Below, piece by piece: positions 15,296 through 24,175 of a DNA stretch of 39,881 nt. Both the position numbers and the translations under genes were made by a program. Below the pieces are notes generated by a model. It saw only the letters and a list, made by a program, of their open reading frames with translations. It did not search any database and was not told the DNA's origin. Every line of letters begins with the position of its first letter. The first letter of the stretch is position 1. Source of the stretch: a bacterium (lineage in GTDB: Bacteria > Bacillota > Clostridia > Lachnospirales > Lachnospiraceae); NCBI GenBank assembly GCA_022774325.1, contig JALFNN010000068.1:1-39881 (forward strand), written 5' to 3'.

Positions 15296-16437
15296 AAGAG
15301 TTAGAGGCATTACTGGAAAAGCGCTGGATTCTGAAAACGGAGGACAAAGAACTGTATTATAAAGTCAGAGATTCGATTGGCGAAATCCGGCGTTTTGCAA
15401 CAGATAAGATGGGATGTCAAGTCATAGAAAATTCACTTCTTGTAAAAATGGAGAAGATTCCGGCGATACCGGAAAGTTTTATGGGAATCGAAGAATTTAC
15501 ATCGAGAGAGGAATATGCATTTCTCTGTATCCTGCTGATGTTTCTGGAGGACAAGGATGCGGAGGAGCAGTTCATCCTTTCGCAGCTTACAGAGTATGTT
15601 TCCGCCAACATGCCGGGACAGCCGGTGGACTGGACCTTATATACCAGCCGGAGGAGAATGGTGAAGGTGCTTCGGTATGCAGTGGCACAGGGGATTGTGA
15701 AGGTGACGGATGGAAGCGACGATGTGTTCATGGACGAAGAGTCTGGGGAAGTGCTGTATGAAAATACAGGAGCATCTAGATATTTTATGAGAAATTTTTC
15801 AAGGGATATCATGGAATATACAAGACCCGAGGACTTCCGCGAGAGTGACTGGTTTGAAATGAATGAAGACCGTGGAATCGCAAGAAGACACCGCGTTTAC
15901 AAACGGCTGCTGTTTTCGGTGGGGATGTATCGGAACGCCGGAGCAGAGGAAGATTTTGAGTATTTAAAATACTACGGACGCAGACTTGCGGAGGATCTGG
16001 AACAGAATTTTGACTGTCAGGTACACATTCACAAGGGAAGTGCATTTCTCTTGGCGGGGGAAGACTGCCATATTGGAACGACATTTCCGGGAAATAATGC
16101 GCTGTCGGATATTCTGCTTCTGTGCTGTGCAAAAATCCGCGAAAAAGTAGAGAGCGGAGTATGGAAAACCGGGAATGATGATACCATTCGTGTTGAAAAG
16201 ATCGAGTTTGAGCAGATGCTAAGAGAAGTAAAGGCAGAGTCGGGCTTGGGATTCACAAAGAATTACCGGGAGATGCCGGAAGGGGAGTTTGTGCGTGAGA
16301 TCACGGAGAATCTGGAGCGGTGGACCTTTATCAAATGTGAGGAGAAGGAGCATCAGGTGATCATATATCCGTCGGCGGGAAAGATGACGGGATGTTATCC
16401 GGACGATTATGCGGGAGGAAATACGAATGAACAGTAG
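15292..16437 (+). CDS. jetB: Wadjet component JetB (KITE/MukE-like subunit)
   Basis: JetB is the KITE-type winged-helix partner of JetA. The 381-aa protein has MKELEALLEKRWILKTEDKE at the N-terminus and a helical body. A DUF6063-like assignment is from memory. It shows no catalytic motif, as expected of a structural subunit. ATG 15292 overlaps the jetA stop by 4 bp, and its own last 11 bp overlap the jetC start, so the subunits are probably made in fixed ratio. Without the neighbours I could not name this protein. Confidence 0.8.
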   Translation: MKELEALLEKRWILKTEDKELYYKVRDSIGEIRRFATDKMGCQVIENSLLVKMEKIPAIPESFMGIEEFTSREEYAFLCILLMFLEDKDAEEQFILSQLTEYVSANMPGQPVDWTLYTSRRRMVKVLRYAVAQGIVKVTDGSDDVFMDEESGEVLYENTGASRYFMRNFSRDIMEYTRPEDFRESDWFEMNEDRGIARRHRVYKRLLFSVGMYRNAGAEEDFEYLKYYGRRLAEDLEQNFDCQVHIHKGSAFLLAGEDCHIGTTFPGNNALSDILLLCCAKIREKVESGVWKTGNDDTIRVEKIEFEQMLREVKAESGLGFTKNYREMPEGEFVREITENLERWTFIKCEEKEHQVIIYPSAGKMTGCYPDDYAGGNTNEQ

Positions 16438-19400
16438 ATGGCAGGCAAATAAAATCGGTCTTATTAATTTCTGGTATTATGATGAGCAGGAGTTTCCTTT
16501 CGTAAAGGGAAGAATGCTGCTGCGTGGATCGAACGGTTCGGGAAAATCCGTTACCATGCAGAGTGTGGTGCCGCTCCTTCTGGACGGAAATATGAGTCCG
16601 GAGCGATTAGACCCATTTGGATCCCGGGACAGAAAAATGAGCAGTTATCTTCTGGAGGAGGACGATGGAAGGGACGAACGCACGGGGTATCTGTACTTGG
16701 AATTCAGACGGAAGGAAAGCGATACCTATCTTACCATTGGGATGGGAATCCGTGCAAGGAGAGGAAAACCGCTGGATAAATGGTATTTTGGCCTGACTGA
16801 CGGGAGAAGAATCGGAAAGGATTTTTTCCTGTACAAGGAGACAGATGAGAAGGTAACACTCTCCCGTAAGGAATTGGAAAATCGCATTCAGGGTGGCGGT
16901 CAGGTATTTGACCGTCAGATAGAATACATGGAATTTGTAAACCGTCAGGTATTCGGTTTTGAGACGGTGGAAGAGTATAAAGAAATGATCGATCTTTTGA
17001 TCCAGCTTCGTACACCGAAGTTGTCAAAGGATTTTAAACCTTCTGTCATCAATGATATTCTGAGTGATTCGCTGCAGCCGCTGTCGGATGAGGATCTTCG
17101 TCCGATGTCTGAGGCGATTGAAAATATGGATACTATGAACCTGAACCTGAAAGCCAGACAGGAGGGAAAGCAGGCGGCAGAGAAGATTAACCGGGTACTG
17201 GATAAGTATAACCGGCTTGTTCTGTTTGAAAAAGCAGAAAATTTTGAGGAAAATCAAAAGAAGCTGGAATCTTTAGAAAAGGAAGAGAACGACAGAAAAC
17301 GGCAGATTCGTGAGTGTGAAACCCGGGTGCAGGAGCTGGAAAAGAATAGGATGGATCTGGATGCCGGGAAGATTGCCATGGAAAAAGAACGTGACTCTCT
17401 GAGTAAAAGTGATGCGGTAGGGCTGAAACAGAAGGAAACAGAGCTTGCAGACCGGATTGCAGAAAAGGAAAAGACGCTGAGGGAGAAGGAGAAGCAGCTC
17501 GCAGACAAAGAGGAGCAGTATGTCGAATTCGAGAACAGAAAGAAGGCAGAGCAGGACAGGATATGGCAGAAGGAGCAGGAACTGAACCGGCTTCTGGAGG
17601 AAATGCAGGAAGAGGCCGATGAGATGGCGTTTCAGGAGCATGCATTCATGAACATGGAACTGAAAGAGAACTTCCGCACGGCATATGCATTTGATACGCA
17701 TGAAAAGCAGTTTTTACAGACACAGAAGCATATTTCCGAAGGACTCAATGTTCTTCGCGAAGTAGATGCACAGCAGAGGCAGGTGGAAGAGTTACTTCAG
17801 AAACGGGAGAAACATCAGAGGGAGATGGATGCGTCATGGCGGAAGGTGAGTGAGCTGGAAGCCGTGTTTGTGCAGCTGCAGAACGAATGGAAGGAAGCAC
17901 TTTATAGTTGGAACGGGCGCAATCAGGAGCTTGTTCTGTCCAATGAGATGCTGAAACAACTGGCGCAGTTCGCAGAGACCTATGATGAGAAGGCAGATTT
18001 TGGCAGTGTTCGCCAGATGGTGGCAGATGTAAAGATTGGGAAAAAATCAGAACTGGATGCAACTCTTTGGAAGAACCGGGCGAGAGTGAAGGAGCTTCGG
18101 GCAGAGTACGAGGAACAGAAAATGCAGCTCCATGAGTGGGAGAACCATAAAGAGCCGGAGCCGGAGCGCAGTGAGGCGGTCTTAAGAAACAGAAAACGCC
18201 TGCAGGAAATGCAGATCCCATATCAGGAATTTTACAAGGTCATTGAATTCGGAACAGCGCTTGACAAAGCATCCTGTGACCGACTGGAAGAAGCTTTGTA
18301 CTATATGGGTATTCTGGATGCGCTTGTAATCGAAGAACAGTACAAAGAAAAGGTACTGTCTATGGAACGTGGCTGCAGCGATAAATACTTGTTTGTCCAG
18401 AAGCAGCGGGTGGAAAAAAGTATTCTGGATGTGTTGGAACTGAATGATTCGGTAAATGATATCTTCTTTAATCAACGGATTACCGGCATCCTTGGAAATA
18501 TTGCCTATGACGGGGAGGGAATCACATCTATTTCATCACAGGGAACTTACCAGATCGGTGTTCTGACAGGAACCGTGACTGGAGAATATGAAGCCGGATT
18601 TCTCGGAACCAGAGCGAGAGAGCAGAATCGTCAGGCGAAGATCGCAGCATGTATTGCGGCGATGGAACTGTTGGAAAAGGAGCTGGCGGGACTTCAAAAA
18701 GAGGCAGAAGAGCTGCAGGAACGCATTGATCTCCTTACTAAAGAATACGAAGCATTTCCGGGGGATGTGGATCTTAAGGAGGCGTACCGGATGATGGCGG
18801 ATGCCGCAAGGTATGCAGACCGAATGAAGGAAGAAGGACTTCTCATGGAAGAAAAGCTTCGTGAAATGACGGAGATCTTAAGAGAGAAAAAGAAGGAAGC
18901 TTTACAGATTGCGGAAAAGCTGTATCTGACCTGCAGCTACGAGGTGTTCCTGAGAGCGGATGAGGCGGCTCGCGGATACGGACAGCATTTCTATCAGTTG
19001 AAATCCGGTCATGAACTGTTTGTACAGATGGTGTCTCATTTGCGTGAACTTGGTGAACGTATGGAAGATCTGGATGCAGATATGGATCAGATTCGGTATG
19101 ATGCCGGAAATACAGAAAAAGCGCTGCGAGCAGATCGTGCAGAATATGCTTCCGTGCAGGAGCAGCTGAAGTTAACGGATTATGAAGAAATCAAAGAGCG
19201 GCTGGATGCCTGTGTGAAATGGCTGAACGAGTATCCGCAAAGACTGCAGGATTGTGTGGAGGAGAAAACTCAGAAAAGTGAGCAGGCAAAGAATCTGAAG
19301 GATCAGATGGAGGCAGGAGCCGAGAATATCAGAGAGCGAAGAAGAAGGGGAGAGTATCTCCGAAAATGCTATGAAGCAGAAATGGCTCTTTCTTATGTAG

Positions 19401-20524
19401 CGATTCCGGAAGAACTGGTGCAGGAAGTGGGTAAGGTGTGCGGGTATCTTGCCACAGACTGCCGTGAACTCCAGAAAGAGAAGATCATTCGGGATCTGAA
19501 CGAGGTTTATTTTGCAAACAAGGGATTTCTGAATGATTATCAGCTCATGCAGACGGAACTGTTTGGTGAACTGGATGAATTTGCCAGAAAGGGAGACCCG
19601 GCGGCGAAACGTATGGACATTCTGGCAAGATATCAGGGAGTAAAGATTCCGTTTTCTAAGTTACTTGACCATCTGGAAGAAGAGATTGCAGAGCTTGTGG
19701 AACTGATCAAAGACGGAGACAGGGAGCTGTTCGAGGATATTCTGGCAAATACAGTGAGCCGGAAAATCCGTGGAAAAATCAACAGTTCCAATGCGTGGGT
19801 CGATAAGATGAACGCACTGATGGGAGCCATGAACACCTCAAGCGGTCTGAAACTGAGCCTGCGCTGGCGAAGCAAAACGGCGGAGACAGAGGATCAGCTC
19901 GATACGAAAGAACTGGTGGAACTTCTGAAAAAAGACTATCGTCTGATGCGGGAGGATGAGGCGGCCAAGCTGTCACTCCACTTCCGTTCCAAGGTGGAAG
20001 AGGCGAGACGGCACGCAAAGGACAGTGAAGGCATGGTCTCTTTCTATCAGGTGATGAAGGAAACACTGGATTACCGGAAATGGTTCGAATTCCAGCTCTT
20101 TTCACAGAAGAGCGGAGAGCGGCAGAAGGAACTGACGAACAGTGTCTTCGGAACCTTCAGCGGAGGTGAGAAAGCAATGTCCATGTATGTACCGCTGTTC
20201 TCGGCGGTCGTGGCAAAATACCAGGGAGGACGGGCGGATGCTCCGCGGCTGATTTCTCTGGACGAAGCATTTGCCGGTGTGGACAATAAGAATATTCGGG
20301 ATATGTTCCGGCTGATGACGGAATTCCAGTTTGATTTTATCATCAATTCACAGGTGCTCTGGGGGGATTGTGATACGCTTGATGCGCTGGCAATTTACCA
20401 GCTCCTCAGACCGGAAAATGCAAAATTTGTGACCGTAATGCCTTATCTGTGGAACGGTAAGGCGAAGGAGATGGTGGACGATGAAGAAAAGATGGAACAA
20501 CGGGCTCTCCAATTCGCTGACTAG
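16427..20524 (+). CDS. jetC: Wadjet component JetC (SMC/MukB-like ATPase)
   Basis: JetC is the loop-extruding SMC motor that senses closed circular DNA. The 1365-aa protein has an N-terminal Walker A (GSNGSGKS, residues 34-41) followed by LDPFGSRDRKM. Long coiled coils (about 240-560 and 740-1080) flank a hinge-like middle (GITSISSQGTYQIGVLTG). The C-terminal head has FSGGEKAMS (about 1243) and Walker B LISLDEAFAGVD (about 1274). The start of the protein matches the TIGR02680-type SMC-like family. ATG 16427 is preferred over in-frame ATG 16409 because GGGAGGAAA lies 5-13 bp before it. The last 44 bp overlap jetD. All ATPase motifs are intact. Confidence 0.93.
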   Translation: MNSRWQANKIGLINFWYYDEQEFPFVKGRMLLRGSNGSGKSVTMQSVVPLLLDGNMSPERLDPFGSRDRKMSSYLLEEDDGRDERTGYLYLEFRRKESDTYLTIGMGIRARRGKPLDKWYFGLTDGRRIGKDFFLYKETDEKVTLSRKELENRIQGGGQVFDRQIEYMEFVNRQVFGFETVEEYKEMIDLLIQLRTPKLSKDFKPSVINDILSDSLQPLSDEDLRPMSEAIENMDTMNLNLKARQEGKQAAEKINRVLDKYNRLVLFEKAENFEENQKKLESLEKEENDRKRQIRECETRVQELEKNRMDLDAGKIAMEKERDSLSKSDAVGLKQKETELADRIAEKEKTLREKEKQLADKEEQYVEFENRKKAEQDRIWQKEQELNRLLEEMQEEADEMAFQEHAFMNMELKENFRTAYAFDTHEKQFLQTQKHISEGLNVLREVDAQQRQVEELLQKREKHQREMDASWRKVSELEAVFVQLQNEWKEALYSWNGRNQELVLSNEMLKQLAQFAETYDEKADFGSVRQMVADVKIGKKSELDATLWKNRARVKELRAEYEEQKMQLHEWENHKEPEPERSEAVLRNRKRLQEMQIPYQEFYKVIEFGTALDKASCDRLEEALYYMGILDALVIEEQYKEKVLSMERGCSDKYLFVQKQRVEKSILDVLELNDSVNDIFFNQRITGILGNIAYDGEGITSISSQGTYQIGVLTGTVTGEYEAGFLGTRAREQNRQAKIAACIAAMELLEKELAGLQKEAEELQERIDLLTKEYEAFPGDVDLKEAYRMMADAARYADRMKEEGLLMEEKLREMTEILREKKKEALQIAEKLYLTCSYEVFLRADEAARGYGQHFYQLKSGHELFVQMVSHLRELGERMEDLDADMDQIRYDAGNTEKALRADRAEYASVQEQLKLTDYEEIKERLDACVKWLNEYPQRLQDCVEEKTQKSEQAKNLKDQMEAGAENIRERRRRGEYLRKCYEAEMALSYVAIPEELVQEVGKVCGYLATDCRELQKEKIIRDLNEVYFANKGFLNDYQLMQTELFGELDEFARKGDPAAKRMDILARYQGVKIPFSKLLDHLEEEIAELVELIKDGDRELFEDILANTVSRKIRGKINSSNAWVDKMNALMGAMNTSSGLKLSLRWRSKTAETEDQLDTKELVELLKKDYRLMREDEAAKLSLHFRSKVEEARRHAKDSEGMVSFYQVMKETLDYRKWFEFQLFSQKSGERQKELTNSVFGTFSGGEKAMSMYVPLFSAVVAKYQGGRADAPRLISLDEAFAGVDNKNIRDMFRLMTEFQFDFIINSQVLWGDCDTLDALAIYQLLRPENAKFVTVMPYLWNGKAKEMVDDEEKMEQRALQFAD

Positions 20525-21875
20525 AGAATGTGCAGACTATTTCCGGGAGAGGCCGGTATTTGACCGGCTTCTGCGCGGATTCCGGGAAAAATATATGTCC
20601 TATGGATCCTTCTCCGGTACGGTAACTGTGCGTAATTTATCCGAAGAGGACATAGAGGATCTGGAAGGATTTTTTCAGAAAAATTTCCATGGACAAAAAA
20701 GTGTGTCTATTTCTGCGGCCAGGTTTGAAAAGGCACTGAAGAACAGCAGATTTGACGGCTGCCAGCCAAAAGAGATTCTGGAACAATATTTTGGGGAAGA
20801 AATGGCGGGGAAGAAAGAGCTGCAAAAGGAAGAGGAACAGAAGTGGTTTCTGGAACTGGAGCATGCGAAAAGATCGTGTATCGGAACTTTGGCGCAGCAG
20901 TGGGTGGATGAACTGATTCAGAAGAAAAGTGAGACATCACTTTATCTGGCAAAGCGTTACCGAGAATCCGGTAAAAACATAGAAGAAGTAAGGGCACTGC
21001 TGCATTTGGGAATCCGGATCCTCAATGCATTTCCCTATCATCAGGAGAGAACGGAATATCTGGCCGTATTTGCCACGATGATGACCGGAAATCCGCATGC
21101 ATTTGATGACGGCATGAAGGACGGGCTGTTTTTGCGTCTGCTTGCAGAGTGGGATACGGCTCACAGAGGGCTGGACATCGATAAAACAGAACTGTTTCCG
21201 GCATTACAAAAGCAGAGAATTTATCTGGCGGTTGGGATACTTAGAGACGATGTCTCTAATTATGTGATGCTATCGGGAGTCCGGGCATGGAACCGGAATG
21301 GAGAAGTGCATGCGGGAATGGAAGGATTCCGGAAAGAGGGAGACTCTGTGCAGGTGCCACTTACGGTGCTTGCCGGATGGAATCAGGTTGAATGTCCGGA
21401 TCGGGAAATCTACATCGTGGAAAATCCGTCCGTATATGCCATGCTCTGCGGAACATGGAGAGGGCGAAAAGCATGTATGTGCATGAACGGGCAGCCCAGA
21501 CTCAGCGCAGTGATGATGCTGGACCTGCTTGAAAAGGCGGGGATTAAGGTGTACTACGCGGGAGACTTTGATCCGGAAGGATTGCTGATTGCCCAGAAAA
21601 TCCGACGCTATTATAAGGGAGAGATGGAGTACTGGCATATGTCGGCTAAAGACTATGAGAAAAGCCGATCCAGGGAGAATATTTCCGTAAGAAGGCTGAA
21701 GATGCTGGATAGGATTGAAGATACGGAACTCGTGGAACTTGCGGAGGCGATTCGTAAGGAAGGTGTAGCGGGATATCAGGAATCAATTTGGGAAGTGTAT
21801 CTGGATGGAGTTGATCCTTGTGAAGCTTACAGAAAATGCTTCTGCTCCCGGTACTCGGTTGGAGTAAAATTGTAG
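20481..21875 (+). CDS. jetD: Wadjet component JetD (Toprim nuclease)
   Basis: JetD is the topoisomerase-VI-A-like nuclease that cuts plasmid DNA held by JetABC. In this 464-aa protein the N-terminal part has the FATMMTGNPHAFDDG motif typical of TIGR02679-like proteins. The C-terminal DUF2399-type Toprim domain has the catalytic Glu in IYIVENPSVYAML (about 312) and the acidic cluster in VYYAGDFDPEGLL (about 360). Both metal-binding elements are intact. It overlaps jetC by 44 bp in another frame. At the other end, 49 bp are shared with the convergent AraC gene, leaving no room for a terminator. Confidence 0.9.
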   Translation: MKKRWNNGLSNSLTRECADYFRERPVFDRLLRGFREKYMSYGSFSGTVTVRNLSEEDIEDLEGFFQKNFHGQKSVSISAARFEKALKNSRFDGCQPKEILEQYFGEEMAGKKELQKEEEQKWFLELEHAKRSCIGTLAQQWVDELIQKKSETSLYLAKRYRESGKNIEEVRALLHLGIRILNAFPYHQERTEYLAVFATMMTGNPHAFDDGMKDGLFLRLLAEWDTAHRGLDIDKTELFPALQKQRIYLAVGILRDDVSNYVMLSGVRAWNRNGEVHAGMEGFRKEGDSVQVPLTVLAGWNQVECPDREIYIVENPSVYAMLCGTWRGRKACMCMNGQPRLSAVMMLDLLEKAGIKVYYAGDFDPEGLLIAQKIRRYYKGEMEYWHMSAKDYEKSRSRENISVRRLKMLDRIEDTELVELAEAIRKEGVAGYQESIWEVYLDGVDPCEAYRKCFCSRYSVGVKL

Positions 21876-22729
21876 CGTTTTTTGAATATTTTGCAAAAGT
21901 ATTCCACGTTATGAAATCCAGTCTCAGAAGAAATGAGGTGGATTTTCTTTTCGGTTTTTGAAAGTAACTGACTGGCCTGCTTTAAACGATAGTTAATCAG
22001 ATAGTTTACAGGTGTAATATGTAAATACTTTCGAAACAGATTTAAAGCAGTGCTCTTGCTGACCATCGCTTCTCTTGCTATGTCATCTAATGAGATGTTT
22101 TGTGAATAATTCAGGTGGATAAACTGCATCATGAGCTGTAACCGGGCCTGAGAAGAAGAGGAATGATCCTTATGTTCTTCCGGGGAGGGGATGTCTGCAT
22201 TTTCAAATATTTCCTGCCAGAGATTCTGAAGGAGGGAGACGGTGATGAGTTCTTTGGATGCAGCCGAATCCTGGGCAGAAATAATTTGTTGCATGACGGT
22301 TAAAGCCCTGGCCTGCCAGCATACTTCTTTATGAAATATCAGAAATGACAAGGAAGAAGAAATAACGGGCAGAATATATTTCTGATAAATAAAGCTGTCG
22401 CATGCGGCAATAAAAGAAGGCATAAATACGAAATTGGGAATGAGAGCTTTTGATGGAGAATAAAGGCGATGGAGTACTTTTGTATTAATGAAGATTCCAT
22501 CTCCTTCGCTTAATTTAAACTGGTCTTCTCCAATCCAGAAAGTAACAGTCCCGGATTCAATATAAATAAACTCTAATTCTGTATGCCAGTGCCATTCAAT
22601 ACAGTTGAAATCAAAAACTGACAAATCCTCATAATAAAACTGGAAAGGATAGCTGCTGTTGCCGTGCTGAACGGTCTCCATCAGATTTTCATCTGTAAGG
22701 ATTTTGGTATAATTCGTATTTATATTCAT
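21827..22729 (-). CDS. AraC-family transcriptional regulator
   Basis: This 300-aa regulator has an N-terminal cupin (FNCIEWHWHTELEFIYIESG, then FKLSEGDGIFIN) and a C-terminal double helix-turn-helix (ISLDDIAREAMVSKSTALNL, then LISSETGFHNVEYFCKIFKK). ATG 22729 is chosen for its AAGGAG site. The in-frame extension to 22771 runs into the -10 region. It is divergent from an MFS transporter with overlapping promoters, so it most likely controls that gene in response to the transported compound. Its 3' end overlaps jetD by 49 bp. Confidence 0.9.
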   Translation of the reverse strand: MNINTNYTKILTDENLMETVQHGNSSYPFQFYYEDLSVFDFNCIEWHWHTELEFIYIESGTVTFWIGEDQFKLSEGDGIFINTKVLHRLYSPSKALIPNFVFMPSFIAACDSFIYQKYILPVISSSLSFLIFHKEVCWQARALTVMQQIISAQDSAASKELITVSLLQNLWQEIFENADIPSPEEHKDHSSSSQARLQLMMQFIHLNYSQNISLDDIAREAMVSKSTALNLFRKYLHITPVNYLINYRLKQASQLLSKTEKKIHLISSETGFHNVEYFCKIFKKRYNFTPTEYREQKHFL

Positions 22730-22762
22730 TGTACGCTCCTTTTTTGAAATGCATTTTGCGAT

Positions 22763-22792
22763 ATTATACAATAAATATCAGAAATAAATCAA
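22763..22792 (-). promoter_or_regulatory. Promoter of the AraC regulator gene
   Basis: On the minus strand TTGATT (22787-22792) and consensus TATAAT (22763-22768) are 18 bp apart, about 34 bp from the start codon. Confidence 0.5.
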
Positions 22793-22820
22793 TGAAAATC
22801 AAATAATTATGTTATATAAT
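22792..22820 (+). promoter_or_regulatory. Promoter of the MFS transporter gene (weak -35)
   Basis: Consensus TATAAT (22815-22820) has only ATGAAA 17 bp upstream as -35. It lies back to back with the AraC promoter, so activation by that AraC protein is plausible. The leader before the gene is about 75 nt. Confidence 0.45.
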
Positions 22821-22900
22821 TCAATGCGAATACAGCGGAAACAGATCATACCGCGTGAGAATAAAATATATTGCAGAATACAAAAAAAGGAGTGATGATT

Positions 22901-24073
22901 ATGCCTGATTATCGGAAAACAAAAAGAGCCTGTTATATGGGATTTATTACACAGGCAATTGCAGCTAATTTTGCCCCGCTGTTATTTTTAAAATTTCATT
23001 ATGATTATCAGATTACACTTGGAAAAATTGCATTGATTTCTACCTGCTTTTTCTTTACACAGTTGCTGGTAGACCTGTTTTGCGCAAAGTTTGTGGACAA
23101 AATAGGGTATCGAATCTGTATTGTTGCTTCTGAGGTTTGTTCGGCAGCGGGACTCATTGGTCTGGCGTTTTTGCCGGATCTTTTGCCGGAACCGTTTGTT
23201 GGAATGATCCTGAGTGTTATTGTGTATGCAGTCGGCAGCGGTTTGATTGAAGTGCTTTGCAGTCCGATTGTGGAGGCATGTCCATTTGACAACAAAGAGG
23301 CAACGATGAGCCTGCTTCACTCTTTTTATTGTTGGGGAGCGGTAGGGACAATTGTAATCTCTACACTGTTTTTTGCGGTGTTTGGCATGGACAGATGGAA
23401 ATGGTTGGCTGTCTTATGGGCACTTGTTCCGGCCATAAATATCTATAATTTTGCTACTTGTCCAATCGAACATCTGGTAGATGACGGGAAAGGAATGGGA
23501 ATAAAAGAACTGTTTCGAAAACCTCTTTTCTGGATCGCAATATGCTTAATGATATGCTCCGGCGCATCAGAACTGGCAATGGCACAATGGGCATCGGCTT
23601 ATGCAGAGGCGGCTCTGGGGCTGTCAAAGACAGTTGGAGATCTGGCAGGTCCCTGTATGTTTGCTGTTACAATGGGGATCAGTCGTGTGATCTTTGGAAA
23701 ATATGGTGACAAAATGGATCTGATGAAATTTATGACAGGATCTGGAATACTATGTGTGATATGTTACCTGCTTGCTTCTGCATCGTCGAATCCGATAGCC
23801 GGTTTGATCGGATGTATTATCTGCGGCTTTTCTGTCGGGATCATGTGGCCCGGCACGATCAGTATTTCATCAGAGAGATTTCCGGCAGGCGGAACAGCGA
23901 TGTTTGCGCTGCTGGCTATGGCAGGGGATCTGGGCGGAAGCATAGGTCCGGGCATTGTCGGACGTGTGACTCAAAGTGCAGGAGACAATATTCGTGTGGG
24001 TATGGGAGTCGGACTTTTGTTCCCCATTACCTTATTAATCATGCTTTTTATTCTTGCAAGGCAAAAGAACTAG
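22901..24073 (+). CDS. Major facilitator superfamily transporter
   Basis: This 390-aa membrane protein has about 12 hydrophobic helices and MFS loop features: FVDKIGYRICIVASEV (the loop 2-3 motif, about 70-85) and its echo FGKYGDKMDLMKF in the second half. Pro/Gly-rich late helices (GFSVGIMWPGTISISSERFP) resemble fucose-permease-type sugar symporters. ATG 22901 has AAAAGGAG 8 bp upstream. ATG 22895 would be too close to it. It is divergently paired with an AraC regulator. The substrate is unknown, though a sugar or sugar acid is likely. Confidence 0.88.
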   Translation: MPDYRKTKRACYMGFITQAIAANFAPLLFLKFHYDYQITLGKIALISTCFFFTQLLVDLFCAKFVDKIGYRICIVASEVCSAAGLIGLAFLPDLLPEPFVGMILSVIVYAVGSGLIEVLCSPIVEACPFDNKEATMSLLHSFYCWGAVGTIVISTLFFAVFGMDRWKWLAVLWALVPAINIYNFATCPIEHLVDDGKGMGIKELFRKPLFWIAICLMICSGASELAMAQWASAYAEAALGLSKTVGDLAGPCMFAVTMGISRVIFGKYGDKMDLMKFMTGSGILCVICYLLASASSNPIAGLIGCIICGFSVGIMWPGTISISSERFPAGGTAMFALLAMAGDLGGSIGPGIVGRVTQSAGDNIRVGMGVGLLFPITLLIMLFILARQKN

Positions 24074-24175
24074 GAATAAAAGTCTGAATCGAGTCTGTGT
24101 TCGAAAAATGTGAGCAGTCAAGATTTTAGAAAGTTATCATATATTGTAAAAAGCAGGAAGACAGGATTTCTTGAA

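Noticed and set aside
24110-24175. GTG start giving the S8 peptidase 22 more residues
   Set aside because: There is no ribosome site upstream, and the protein begins in a family-like way at ATG 24176. I could not exclude it completely.
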